The notes below the pieces were generated by a model. That model made no database searches. It was not told the DNA's origin and worked only from the letters and a program-made list of their open reading frames with translations. Positions 1 to 8,499 of a DNA stretch of 42,759 bases are shown one piece after another. The stretch is from a virus. The DNA lies in IMG/VR virus record IMGVR_UViG_3300025872_000103, positions 1 to 42,759 of that record; one strand, written 5' to 3'. Numbering within the stretch: the first letter of the stretch is position 1; the number at the start of each line of letters is the position of its first letter. A program made the translations under genes and the position numbers.

Positions 1-1
1 C

Positions 2-1705
2 ATCAAAGACCAGTTGATTGGCGGGATCGGCTGGGTCGAAGCGATTGTCCACCGCAACGAACTGGGTGAACAGCAAGTCCGCTACCGGCGCGAAGATCCG
101 TTTACCATGTTTGTGGACCCGTTCTGCCGGTCCTATGACATCAACATCGAAGCGCGGTATGTCTGCCGCGCCAAGTGGTTTGATGAAGATATCGCCGTCG
201 AACTGTGGGGCGAAGAGAAAGCCGCGCTGATTCAACAGGTCTTAGGCACCTCGCAACCCTCCCTCGCCAATCTCAGCAACATTGACCCGGACGCGCTCAA
301 GCTCAGGAATTGGGAGATTGGCCGCTACTACGATGTGAAAAACCGGCGCTTTCGTCCCGTCGAGATTTGGTACAAGAAACGCGCCACGCAGTACTTGATC
401 GAACTGCCTACGGGTGAAACCAAGTCGGTCTATAAAGAACGCGGCGTCACGAAATCGTCCCTCAAGGATGCGCTGGCTGAACTGCCTGGGTCCGTCATTA
501 CCGAACGGTCGGTGGACCGGATGTGGGTGGCCGTGTACTGCGGTGGGCTGTTCCTGGACGGCCCGAAACCCTCTCCCTATCGCTGCAATCTCTTCCCCTT
601 CATTCCGTACTACTGCTACCGCAAGATCGACGGCGAGCCGCAAGGCTATGTGTCGGGCCTGATTGACCCGCAGCGGGAAATCAATGCGCGACGGTCCAAA
701 GCCCTGTGGTCGCTCAATAATCGACAAACGATCTACGAACGCAACGCGATCCGCGACAAGAACGAATTGGCGAACGAACTGGCCCGTATGGACGGCCAGA
801 TTGAAGTCGAGAACGGCAAGTTTGACCGCTTCGTGATTAAGGAAAACGCCGACATCTCGCAAGGCAACCTGACCATGCTTCAGGAAGCCAAAATGAGCAT
901 GCGGCGAATCAGCGGCGAAGATCAGTTGAACCCCGCCCCCGAAGTGCGTTCAGGAGTGGGCATTCAGCGATTGCAGATGATCCATCAGGCCGGGGTGATG
1001 CCGATTTACGACAACATCCGGCGTTCACGCCGCATGAAAGCTGTCCTCACCCTCGAAATGATTAAGCAATTTTATACCGATGAAGTCGTCTTCCAAATCT
1101 CGGAAGACCCTGGCTTGGTTCGTACCGTTCGCCTCTCATCCGAACATTTTGAGAGCTTGAGGGAGGAAATCTACGATCTGATTGCGGTGGATACCGTCGA
1201 TCATACGACCTCGCAAGCCGAACAGTTTGAAACCCTGGCGACCACGCTCCCGCAAGTGCTTCAGTTTGGGCCGCAGTGGGCCAAGCTGTTCATTTCCATG
1301 AGCGATCTGCGGAATAAAGAGGGCCTGTTGCAAATCGTGGACGGGATGAGCCAGGCCCCACCCATTCAACCCAAAGTCTCGGTCGCCTTTCAGTGGAACG
1401 AACTCACGCCGGCAGAGAAGGCGATTATGGCGAAGCAGTTCCAGTGGGACATGCTGGCGCAGGCCGAAATGCAAGGACTGGGCGGGACGGATGCGGCCAG
1501 CACACTTCAGAACAAGGCCGAAATCATCAAGATGAAGATGAAGACCGATGCCGATGTGGAACGCGCCAAGATTGCGGCGATTTCCACGCACCACGGGCAG
1601 CGGGTCGAGCTTGAAACCAACGCCATGAAAAACGTGGCCGCTATTCACGCAGCGAGGATACAAAGTGAGTCGAGAAATCAGGATCCCACACAGCCGACTG
1701 AGTGA
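2..1705 (+). CDS. Portal protein, P22-like (5' end missing)
   Basis: This is the dodecameric portal through which DNA enters and leaves the capsid; it binds the terminase and the head-tail adaptor. The frame is open from base 2, upstream of the first possible start codon (TTG at 14), so the N-terminus lies outside the window. The protein has the P22 gp1-like pattern: a GGIGWVE segment near the visible start, a long mixed alpha/beta clip and stem region, and an Ala/Lys-rich helical C-terminus (about residues 480-560) resembling the barrel. Family members are usually about 650-750 residues, so roughly 100-150 residues are missing. The gene precedes a scaffold-like gene and the major capsid gene, the usual order. 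The probable start of the same gene is at 42727, at the other end of the window. Confidence 0.85.
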   Translation: MKDQLIGGIGWVEAIVHRNELGEQQVRYRREDPFTMFVDPFCRSYDINIEARYVCRAKWFDEDIAVELWGEEKAALIQQVLGTSQPSLANLSNIDPDALKLRNWEIGRYYDVKNRRFRPVEIWYKKRATQYLIELPTGETKSVYKERGVTKSSLKDALAELPGSVITERSVDRMWVAVYCGGLFLDGPKPSPYRCNLFPFIPYYCYRKIDGEPQGYVSGLIDPQREINARRSKALWSLNNRQTIYERNAIRDKNELANELARMDGQIEVENGKFDRFVIKENADISQGNLTMLQEAKMSMRRISGEDQLNPAPEVRSGVGIQRLQMIHQAGVMPIYDNIRRSRRMKAVLTLEMIKQFYTDEVVFQISEDPGLVRTVRLSSEHFESLREEIYDLIAVDTVDHTTSQAEQFETLATTLPQVLQFGPQWAKLFISMSDLRNKEGLLQIVDGMSQAPPIQPKVSVAFQWNELTPAEKAIMAKQFQWDMLAQAEMQGLGGTDAASTLQNKAEIIKMKMKTDADVERAKIAAISTHHGQRVELETNAMKNVAAIHAARIQSESRNQDPTQPTE

Positions 1706-1862
1706 CCCGCACGCCACGACGGTTGAAACCGAACGGGCGTTTCAGGGCCAGGACTTGAATCTCCATGTGCATGAAGTCGAGCAGATGGACGACGACTATA
1801 AGCGCGGGGAGCGGATTCTGAAGGTTAAGAATACGCGGTATGTGTTCTTAGGGGGTAAATGA
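1665..1862 (+). CDS. Small hypothetical protein (65 aa)
   Basis: The start is GTG, preceded by GAGGA at a suitable distance. The gene overlaps the end of the portal gene by 41 bases and its stop overlaps the next start (ATGA). The product is charged and short, with no signal peptide or membrane segment, and ends in a beta-like stretch (NTRYVFLGG). Its position between portal and scaffold suggests a small head-morphogenesis or assembly accessory protein. I do not recognise the family. Confidence 0.6.
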   Translation: MSREIRIPHSRLSDPHATTVETERAFQGQDLNLHVHEVEQMDDDYKRGERILKVKNTRYVFLGGK

Positions 1863-2374
1863 TGTTGCTGGAATATCGAGGACCGAAACCCTTGCCCTAT
1901 AAGCTCAACACCCCTATCCCGTTTGTCTCACGCAGCGAACGCGAAGGGCAGTTAGAGTTTAATCCTCAATGTCATGTCGAGAACGAAGACTGGGCCAAGT
2001 TTCTCTTAGAGGAATGCGGCGAGAACTTCTTTATGCCTGAACAGCCGATTAACAAGTATGCGCCGATCAGTGATGACGAAAAGGCCAAGCGGCATGTCGA
2101 GCGGGTACAAGCGACCATTGGCAAGAAGTTCCGTGGCAAGCCTGGGAAATGGCAGGCGCAAGCGTTCTTGAAACGCCACGACCTGACGAACGATTTGGGG
2201 CTGAAGAAGCTCCAGATTGGCGACAAGGTGATTCATTGGGAGTGCGTCCCTCTTCCCTTGGCAGATGTCAAGGTCAGGGATGCCGAGTCAGTTGAACCGC
2301 CCATCCCCGCGCAAGCGGAAGGGCTTGAGGAGGTCATAGACCATGAGTACGAGAGCGACAGCATCAGCATCTGA
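1859..2374 (+). CDS. Hypothetical head-module protein (171 aa)
   Basis: The start ATG overlaps the previous stop codon and has GGGGG just upstream. The product is soluble with no membrane segment. It opens with a Pro-rich stretch (about residues 5-25), contains a basic segment around residues 80-105 (KKFRGKPGKWQAQAF) and ends acidic. It lies between the portal and the scaffold-like gene, and overlaps the latter by 32 bases. Translational coupling and position point to a role in head assembly, but no family is recognised. Confidence 0.6.
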   Translation: MMLLEYRGPKPLPYKLNTPIPFVSRSEREGQLEFNPQCHVENEDWAKFLLEECGENFFMPEQPINKYAPISDDEKAKRHVERVQATIGKKFRGKPGKWQAQAFLKRHDLTNDLGLKKLQIGDKVIHWECVPLPLADVKVRDAESVEPPIPAQAEGLEEVIDHEYESDSISI

Positions 2375-3233
2375 GACCAGCACCACCCCATCAGTCCTGA
2401 CCGCGTTAGGACTAGGGAATAGTGCGCCCACCGTTACCCCTGAGGAGGTCGGTCATGTCCCTGCGAGCACGCCTGTTGAATCTGTGGATAAATCTTCTGT
2501 TGCGGTTGCGCCTGAGTCCAAAGCAGAAGCACCCAAAGAGTCGGCAGACAAGCCCGAAGAGAAAGCCGCCGATGCAGACACGGACAAAACTCAGAAAGAG
2601 CTGACGCGCCTCAATAAGCAGTTGAAAGACACGCGGGATGCCTACACCCGCGAGCGTCAAGTCAATGTAGAAACGCAGCGCAAAATCGACACTCTTACCA
2701 AACAGATTGAGGTGTTGGGCAAGAAGTTCGATGGCACCTACGATGAGCAGAAGGACGCCCCGAAAGTCATGCCGCCGGAAGTCCTGGTCGATGAGGCGAA
2801 GAAGTCGGAACGCGTGGCCGCGTCCCATTGGGCGGCGGTTGAGCAATATGGCGAAGAGTACGTCATGAAGACGATATGGGCCGACGATGCGCCCTTTCGT
2901 CAGTTTGACGCAGACCCCGCCGTGCAGGCTCGGGTCTTCAGCGCGAAATTGCCGCTTCTGGAAGCCATTAAAGTCGTCAAGGAAGCCGAGGCGAAGGCCA
3001 AGTACGGGTCTGATCCTGATGCCATGCGGAAGGCCATTGAAACGGAAGTCCGCACCAATCTGGAAAAAGAAGTCCGCGAAAAAGTCTTGAAAGAAATGAA
3101 ATCCAAGGGCGTGGCATTAGACACCATCAAGGGCCTTGGCGGGGTGGCAAGTGTCACACCTGGCACCCCTGATGAGAAACCGCGACTGGTGTTCGACAGC
3201 TTGTTCCCTGGATTCAGCAAGACAGCGGGCTAG
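2343..3233 (+). CDS. Putative scaffolding protein
   Basis: A scaffolding protein organises coat subunits during procapsid assembly and then leaves. The 296-residue product has a low-complexity N-terminus rich in Ser, Thr, Ala, Glu and Lys (residues 1-80), a predicted coiled coil (about 80-125, repeated Lys/Asp/Thr/Leu heptads), and an alpha-helical Ala/Glu/Lys-rich second half. It sits directly upstream of the major capsid gene. Composition and position match phage scaffolds, which diverge too fast for motif recognition. The start follows GAGGAGG and overlaps the preceding gene by 32 bases. Confidence 0.65.
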   Translation: MSTRATASASETSTTPSVLTALGLGNSAPTVTPEEVGHVPASTPVESVDKSSVAVAPESKAEAPKESADKPEEKAADADTDKTQKELTRLNKQLKDTRDAYTRERQVNVETQRKIDTLTKQIEVLGKKFDGTYDEQKDAPKVMPPEVLVDEAKKSERVAASHWAAVEQYGEEYVMKTIWADDAPFRQFDADPAVQARVFSAKLPLLEAIKVVKEAEAKAKYGSDPDAMRKAIETEVRTNLEKEVREKVLKEMKSKGVALDTIKGLGGVASVTPGTPDEKPRLVFDSLFPGFSKTAG

Positions 3234-3246
3234 AAAGGTTTAGGCG

Positions 3247-4311
3247 ATGGCCTACACAGAAGTTTTAACGAGCCACGGCGTGACCGTCTCCCAATGGGAG
3301 GATCGGATTGCCGCAGAATATATCGGGCAGTTGTGGATGAAAAACCTGATGGGGCCGTCCACGGATGCCGTCATTCAGGTCAAGCAGGACTTGGCGAAGA
3401 TGCCAGGGGATGCGATCAACGTCGGGATTCGTTCGCAGTTGAAGGGTGGCTACGTGAGTGGCAACACCTTCGGACTCGGCAACGAAGGACGGGTTGAGTT
3501 CTATAACCAGCGCATCACCATCGACAATATCCGGCATTTGGTCCGGTTTGACGATGTGCCGATGTCGCAGAAGCGTGTTGGCTGGGATTTGCTCAACCAG
3601 GGCCGCGAAGCCTTGGTCGAGAAAGCTCGCATCCGCTTGGATGAGGACATCATTGCCGCCTTGTCCGGCACCTCCACAGGCCGCGTCAGAGGACGGTACC
3701 TGTACGGGGCGCTGGATTCCAATTGGAACAGCACCCACACCACGGCGCTGACCAACGTGGACAACACAGCGGACCAGTTGACCACGAACGTCATTCGCAT
3801 TGCCAAGCGCAAGGCGTTGATTCCGGTGAATGCCGTCTCGCGTATTCGCCCGATGAACGTGAAAGTCGGGATGAATTTTGAGCAGTGGTTTGTCTTTGTG
3901 GCGCATCCCTACGCGGTGCGTGACATGGTGGACAATGACGCGGCCTATCGCAACGCGCAGCTCTTGCTGCCGCCGAACGGCAACCGCGACTCCTCGTTGT
4001 TTACCGGCAATTCGTTCCGTGGATCGTATGACGGCGTACTCATTTACGAGTATGACCGCGTGCAGTTGGTGTCGAGCACCATCCAGTGCGCGCATAACCT
4101 CTTTATGGGGGCGCAGGCGGGGACGGTGGTCTGGGGCCAGATGCCGAAGTTCAACGAACAGGAACAGGATTTGGGCCATACGGTCACGTATGAGGTCCAT
4201 GAAATCCGTAACACCGCCAAGCTGGTCTATGGACGCAACGCCATTGATTCATCGCTCTCCGATGAAGATAACGGCGTAGTCCATGTGTTCACGGCTGCGG
4301 TGGCTGACTAA
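3247..4311 (+). CDS. Major capsid protein, N4-gp56 family
   Basis: This forms the icosahedral shell. The 354-residue product has the features of the N4-gp56 family: an N-terminal segment on a WMKNLMG motif, a section on sample-wide beta strands with VRFDDVPMSQKR (about residues 97-110), a central part with WFVFVAHPYAVRDM (about 219-232) and a C-terminal part with an EQEQDLGHTVTYEVHEIRN segment. Length agrees with the family (about 350-400). It follows the scaffold-like gene by 13 bases with a weak GAAAGG Shine-Dalgarno sequence. The pairing of an N4-gp56 coat with a P22-like portal and tail occurs in environmental podoviruses. Confidence 0.85.
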   Translation: MAYTEVLTSHGVTVSQWEDRIAAEYIGQLWMKNLMGPSTDAVIQVKQDLAKMPGDAINVGIRSQLKGGYVSGNTFGLGNEGRVEFYNQRITIDNIRHLVRFDDVPMSQKRVGWDLLNQGREALVEKARIRLDEDIIAALSGTSTGRVRGRYLYGALDSNWNSTHTTALTNVDNTADQLTTNVIRIAKRKALIPVNAVSRIRPMNVKVGMNFEQWFVFVAHPYAVRDMVDNDAAYRNAQLLLPPNGNRDSSLFTGNSFRGSYDGVLIYEYDRVQLVSSTIQCAHNLFMGAQAGTVVWGQMPKFNEQEQDLGHTVTYEVHEIRNTAKLVYGRNAIDSSLSDEDNGVVHVFTAAVAD

Positions 4312-4322
4312 GGGAGGGACCG

Positions 4323-4589
4323 ATGGCACAAACAGCCTATGGACCCGTGAGAGTCAAGGTCACTGGTGAGACGACGCATCTGATGTCTGGAATTGGCGGA
4401 GGATCGGGAACCAGCACGGTCATTACGCTGCCGATTCCGGCCAACGCCGTGATTACCGGTGTGCAGTGCGGCAGTTGCACCAGTGCGACAGGAGCCTATT
4501 GCGCGACCATTTCAGGGACCACGTTCACGGTGACTACCGCGAATAATGACCTGTTTTGGTACAACGCGCATGTGAAAGGTGGCATTTAA
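4323..4589 (+). CDS. Small coat-associated protein (88 aa)
   Basis: The product is rich in Gly, Thr, Ser and Ala with alternating beta-strand character (STVITLPIPANAVITGVQCG), ending in LFWYNAHVKGGI. It contains three Cys residues in the middle. The gene starts 11 bases after the capsid stop with AGGGAGGG as Shine-Dalgarno. Small beta-rich proteins directly after the major capsid are often decoration or head-fibre proteins; that role is inferred from position only. Confidence 0.6.
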   Translation: MAQTAYGPVRVKVTGETTHLMSGIGGGSGTSTVITLPIPANAVITGVQCGSCTSATGAYCATISGTTFTVTTANNDLFWYNAHVKGGI

Positions 4590-4604
4590 CGGACTGGAAC
4601 GCAC

Positions 4605-4628
4605 GGGGGTCGGGATGGCCTGGCCCCC
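4605..4628 (+). other. GC-rich hairpin after the capsid genes
   Basis: Seven base pairs form between GGGGGTC and GGCCCCC around a 10-base loop. There is no U-tract after it, so it is not a standard Rho-independent terminator. It lies in the only gap of this part of the virion operon, just after the highly expressed capsid genes, and could act as an mRNA-stabilising or processing hairpin. Confidence 0.35.
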
Positions 4629-4660
4629 TGAAACCGTCCATACGATAAGGAGTTCTGACT

Positions 4661-5377
4661 ATGGCTAGCAATTATGTTGAATGGCAGTTTCAGTTGTTTG
4701 ATTTGCGCTTGAACCGCCCGATTAGCGATTCCACTGGCACCTGCCAAGTCCTGACGGCGAGTTCCCCGGCGAAGCTGACGATTTATAGCGATGCCCAAGG
4801 CACCAGCGCCACGAACCCCTTGACGTTCTCTAACGGCCAAGTGCGGTTCTTCACCGATGTGGCGACGACCTCAGCGGATTTGTCGATCATCACCGCGAAC
4901 GGGATTGCCCTGTTCTTGCAGGGGGTGACGACAAGCACGCACCGCATCAACGTCGATCCTGACCGGATCGAACAGATGGGCATTGTCGCCTGGTTTGCCA
5001 CCGCCTCAGGCGTGGTGGCGGGGTCCGGCGTGGCCTTGCCGCAAGCCTCTCGCTTGATTGACGCTTGGTTGCGGGTGACAACCCCTGCTTCTGGCGCCGT
5101 CTTGGATGTGGGGTGCAGCACCACAGTGACCGGCTTCCTTGTGGGGTGCACCGTGGAAGTCACGGGCTACCGTGTGGTGGATGAAGGATCGACAACCCTT
5201 GGCGCACGCGGGACGTTGCTGAACAACGCGGTCACGGCCACGTTGCAGAACATCACGAAGATGTACATTCCCGCCAATGCCACGAGCGGCGTGAATATCG
5301 TGTGGCAGAACACCACGGCGGCGAGTGCCGGCACAGGTTACATCTACCTCCGATACAATCGGATGGTCGGAGCCTAA
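4661..5377 (+). CDS. Putative virion structural protein (238 aa)
   Basis: The product is Thr/Ser/Ala/Gly-rich and beta-rich throughout. Its first 100 residues (LFDLRLNRPISDSTG ... ANGIALFLQG) resemble the cassette of variable and decorating virion proteins seen in podovirus fibres: a short fixed head, then a beta-sandwich-like body. The second half ends in TGYIYLRYNRMVGA. The start has AAGGAG upstream. Placement after the capsid suggests a head or fibre decoration protein. No enzymatic motif is visible. Confidence 0.6.
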   Translation: MASNYVEWQFQLFDLRLNRPISDSTGTCQVLTASSPAKLTIYSDAQGTSATNPLTFSNGQVRFFTDVATTSADLSIITANGIALFLQGVTTSTHRINVDPDRIEQMGIVAWFATASGVVAGSGVALPQASRLIDAWLRVTTPASGAVLDVGCSTTVTGFLVGCTVEVTGYRVVDEGSTTLGARGTLLNNAVTATLQNITKMYIPANATSGVNIVWQNTTAASAGTGYIYLRYNRMVGA

Positions 5378-5379
5378 TC

Positions 5380-7056
5380 ATGACGGATATCACCTGTGGC
5401 GTACGCGATCAGTCGGACTATTACATCCGGCAGGTGCGCGCCAAAATGATATCCGGCGAGTATGCGATGGAGTCTGTGTCCTGCGTGTGCGGGAACACAG
5501 GCTCCGTCCTCGTCACTGAGCAAGACCGATATGGTATCCCCTATAAGCTGCATTGCTGTACGACATGCGGCGTGCTCTACGCCTCTCCGCGCATGACAGC
5601 AGAGGCATTCATCCAGTTCTACGCGCAGGAATACCGCAAGATTTACGACGAACAGACCACGCAAGAGCATGAATTTAAGAGTGCCCACAATGACGGCGGC
5701 TCACTCCTTGAGTTGTTACGCGCCTTCGATGTGACCCCAACCAGCGTGATTGACCTCGGCTGCAATCGTGGCGGGATGCTCCAAGCCTTTGCGGACATTG
5801 GATGCCGCGTGCTGGGCATTGATGCCGATCCTACGTCAGTCGCCTATGGACAAGCGCACGGGCTGAATCTTCGGCATGGCACCTTTGACGATCTCTTGGT
5901 GACAGGTGAGAAGGCCGATGTGGTCATTCTGCATCATGTCTTAGAGCACTGCCTAGATTTGCCCCATATGCTCGATACCGTGCGGCGTCTGATGAACAAA
6001 GATGGCGTGGTGTATATCGGCGTCCCTGGCCTCAAGACGGCCAATCTGACGCGGCTCTGGCAGCAGGCGCATGTCTACCAATTCACCTATGACACGCTGA
6101 CGTATGTCATGGAGCATTGTGGATTTGAAGCCCTCTACTGCGATGAGAACATCACGTCCCTGTGGAAATATACGGGTGCCGTCAGACCGTGGGAAGTGGT
6201 CGATCCACAGGCCGCGTCCGCCAATCTGGATTGGATCTTTGCTGAGAAGCGGAAGATCCCGGAAATCAAAGTCTTTAACAAGTTCCCGCTGAGTGCGCGG
6301 AAGGCCAACATTGACACCATGCTCTCACGCAAATGGCCGGATATGGCCGTGCTGGAAGGCAAGGAAACAGGCCGCGAAGCTATCGTCATTGGTGGCGGTC
6401 CGTCGGTGGATGGGCAGTTAGAAGTCCTCCGCACACTCAAGCAACAGGGCGCGGTGATCGTGGCGATTGAGCGCATGTATCAGTGGTGCGTCTCACATGA
6501 TCTGACCCCTGACTATGTGATCTGCCTCGATGCCAGTGAGGACATTCGGCAATCCTTGGCGCTGCCCGTCAAAGGCGTGACGCATCTGATAGCCACACAA
6601 GTCAACCCGTTCTGTGTCGAACATCTGGACGGCTTGCCGCTGTACATCTTCAACACCCCGCAGGGCGGTTTACCCCTGACGGAATACTGGGACAAACACG
6701 GCTATACCGATTGCCTGGTGTTGAATGCCGGGGGAAGCGTGAGCCTCGCCGCCATGAGTGCCAGCCTCTTTCTCGGCTGCCGCTCCCTGCACATCTTCGG
6801 GTTTGATTGTCACATTTCTGAGGGGTGCTACGCCTCAGGTATTACAGGAGTCGGGGCAGTGGCAGACAGTTATGAAGTGGAGATCGGCGAGCAGGTGTTT
6901 CGGACCACCAACGCCTATTTCAGCTTTGCACAACAGTTCTTTGTGCTGATGGATATAGCGAAACGATTGGGGCATCTCAAGGCAGTGCATCTCTATGGCA
7001 ACAGTCTGGCCTCCGCGTTGGGGCAAGACGCGATCAAAGGATATAACCATGACTAA
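5380..7056 (+). CDS. SAM methyltransferase fused to DUF115/Maf-like glycosyltransferase domain
   Basis: The 558-residue protein has two enzymatic halves. Residues 35-63 carry a Cys pattern (CVC ... CCTTC) as in the N-terminal zinc knuckle of small-molecule and sugar methyltransferases. Residues 120-215 form a class I SAM fold with VIDLGCNRGG (123-132), an acidic end of strand 2 (GIDAD) and VLEHCLDLP. Residues 330-545 match the DUF115 family (MptE-like, also the core of motility-accessory-factor glycosyltransferases): IVIGGGPSVD (335-344), a DYVICLDAS strand, and NAGGSVSLAA followed by LHIFGFD. Maf proteins transfer nonulosonic acids to flagellin Ser/Thr. ATG at 5380 starts the gene just after the preceding stop; starts further upstream would overlap that gene. 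The DUF115 assignment is firm; the substrate is unknown. Confidence 0.75.
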   Translation: MTDITCGVRDQSDYYIRQVRAKMISGEYAMESVSCVCGNTGSVLVTEQDRYGIPYKLHCCTTCGVLYASPRMTAEAFIQFYAQEYRKIYDEQTTQEHEFKSAHNDGGSLLELLRAFDVTPTSVIDLGCNRGGMLQAFADIGCRVLGIDADPTSVAYGQAHGLNLRHGTFDDLLVTGEKADVVILHHVLEHCLDLPHMLDTVRRLMNKDGVVYIGVPGLKTANLTRLWQQAHVYQFTYDTLTYVMEHCGFEALYCDENITSLWKYTGAVRPWEVVDPQAASANLDWIFAEKRKIPEIKVFNKFPLSARKANIDTMLSRKWPDMAVLEGKETGREAIVIGGGPSVDGQLEVLRTLKQQGAVIVAIERMYQWCVSHDLTPDYVICLDASEDIRQSLALPVKGVTHLIATQVNPFCVEHLDGLPLYIFNTPQGGLPLTEYWDKHGYTDCLVLNAGGSVSLAAMSASLFLGCRSLHIFGFDCHISEGCYASGITGVGAVADSYEVEIGEQVFRTTNAYFSFAQQFFVLMDIAKRLGHLKAVHLYGNSLASALGQDAIKGYNHD

Positions 7057-7630
7057 GCGGATTGTGTGGCTCGTTCTTGGACTCTGTTGGGTGTTCTCGC
7101 CACAGCAGGCGATGGCCGAATGTACCGTCTACACCACCGCGCCCGTCTATATCGCGGGGAAGCTGGTGCAGAACGTGTGCAACGTGTCCGGTGGGCAATG
7201 GACTTCGATGGTGACGCCCGCAGGTGATACGGCGATGGATGAGACGAACGACGCCGTGAGAACGACGTTAGTCACACAGATATCCGGCGAAGATCAAACG
7301 GCTACTAGCGGCGGGAGTGCAACCGGCGTGATGGTCACAGAGCAACGCTATCTGCTCAGTGCGACGGTCACAGCCGATACACAAATTAAAGCCACAGCGG
7401 GATTCATGAAAGACATTACCTGCATTGGCACCGATGCGGCGGCGACGGCAGGCAGTATTATTCTCTACAACAACACGACCGAAACATCCCCGGCCATTTT
7501 TACGTGGAACGTGGCAGCAGCCGCCGTCCTCACGCCGATCACCTTCCCAATAGATTTTGTGGCCTCCACGGGCATTTATCTCGGTTTTACGACCACGGCA
7601 GATGTGGCCTGTTACGTGCGCTATCGCTAA
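7049..7630 (+). CDS. Secreted-type virion-module protein with signal peptide
   Basis: The ATG at 7049 overlaps the preceding stop by eight bases and opens a classical Sec signal peptide: MTKR, a hydrophobic core WLVLGLCWVF, and a cleavage site after AMA (about residue 23). The mature part (about 170 residues) is Thr/Ala/Gly-rich and ends in beta strands with a pair of Cys (TCIG ... DVACYVRYR). It sits between the DUF115 fusion and the LamG protein. A signal peptide on a structural-module protein is unusual; it may be exported to the host envelope instead of being built into the particle. Confidence 0.6.
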   Translation: MTKRIVWLVLGLCWVFSPQQAMAECTVYTTAPVYIAGKLVQNVCNVSGGQWTSMVTPAGDTAMDETNDAVRTTLVTQISGEDQTATSGGSATGVMVTEQRYLLSATVTADTQIKATAGFMKDITCIGTDAAATAGSIILYNNTTETSPAIFTWNVAAAAVLTPITFPIDFVASTGIYLGFTTTADVACYVRYR

Positions 7631-7635
7631 CCACT

Positions 7636-8490
7636 ATGGCACGCCTGTTCGATAACAACGCCGCGAACTACATGAGCCGGGGGTCGGTGAACCTTGGCTT
7701 CAATGGAGCTACGGCGTGCTCGTTTGCGTTTTGGGTCAATCTGACGGCGCTGAACATCACCGCACAACAGAGTTGCATCGCAAAGCCGTTTACGACCGAC
7801 CACACGCTCAATGCACGGTTTACGGTGAACGCTTCTACGCTCACGCTGGGATTCGACAACACCAGCCTGTCGCAATGGCCGACATGGGTCTCGAATACTT
7901 CACTCGGCACAGGATCATGGACCCGTGTGCTGTTTGCCTGGGCACGATCAGCGGGGACCGGGGCTGATGGCATCCTCTATCTCAACGGAGTCGCCACGAC
8001 CTGCACGTTTACGGCGAACGGCTACGCAGGCACATTTACGATGGCCGAAGGGAGTAATACGCTGGCCTACGGAATCGGCGGGGATCTCGCCACGAAATCG
8101 CTGAATGGGGCATTGGCATGGGTCTGTGTGTGGAACCGACAACTCACGGCTACGGAAGCCCTCGTCGATTACAACGATGCGCGTTCCATCTCACTAGGAA
8201 GAATACATTGCGTCGAATGCAATTCCGATACAGATATCAGCGGGTATGGGAACGATATGACCGTAACTGGCACGCTGGCTGATGCGGGGTTTGAACCCAC
8301 GCAGCGAGAGGGCAGTTTCCTCAATATGGCACAAGCGGATTATCCCGGAGCGGGGCCAAAATCACCTGCCGTGCGCTTTTACAAATCGCCAACAGGGATC
8401 ACCACCCCCATCCCTAGCACGGTGGTCTTTCGGAAAACCTTATCGTCGATTGGCACACGCACTGGCTCCCGCCAAGTGCAGTATTCGTAG
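7636..8490 (+). CDS. LamG/concanavalin-like fold protein, probable carbohydrate binding
   Basis: The 284-residue product follows the LamG-like jelly-roll pattern: an N-terminal FDNNAANYMSRG segment, FAFWVNLTAL, a WTRVLFAWARSAGTG strand, an ILYLNGV hairpin, LAYGIGG, and ALAWVCVWNRQLTATE with a helix after it. These are the marks of concanavalin A-like lectin/glucanase domains in phage fibres and tail proteins. The last 60 residues look like a Pro-rich linker or attachment. ATG at 7636 follows the previous stop; there is no strong Shine-Dalgarno. It probably binds a host glycan. Confidence 0.65.
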   Translation: MARLFDNNAANYMSRGSVNLGFNGATACSFAFWVNLTALNITAQQSCIAKPFTTDHTLNARFTVNASTLTLGFDNTSLSQWPTWVSNTSLGTGSWTRVLFAWARSAGTGADGILYLNGVATTCTFTANGYAGTFTMAEGSNTLAYGIGGDLATKSLNGALAWVCVWNRQLTATEALVDYNDARSISLGRIHCVECNSDTDISGYGNDMTVTGTLADAGFEPTQREGSFLNMAQADYPGAGPKSPAVRFYKSPTGITTPIPSTVVFRKTLSSIGTRTGSRQVQYS

Positions 8491-8499
8491 GAGGAATCT

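Noticed and set aside
242-862. A 206-codon minus-strand frame opposite the portal gene.
   Set aside because: Shadow of the portal reading frame, with no ribosome-binding site and no recognisable domain.
3265-4200. A 311-codon open frame on the minus strand opposite the capsid gene.
   Set aside because: It is the antisense shadow of the major capsid gene; it has no good Shine-Dalgarno and no recognised fold, while the plus strand shows a clear capsid family.
4605-4628. Rho-independent terminator after the capsid genes.
   Set aside because: The hairpin is good but no U-tract follows, and the next gene has its own strong ribosome-binding site in the same transcript direction.
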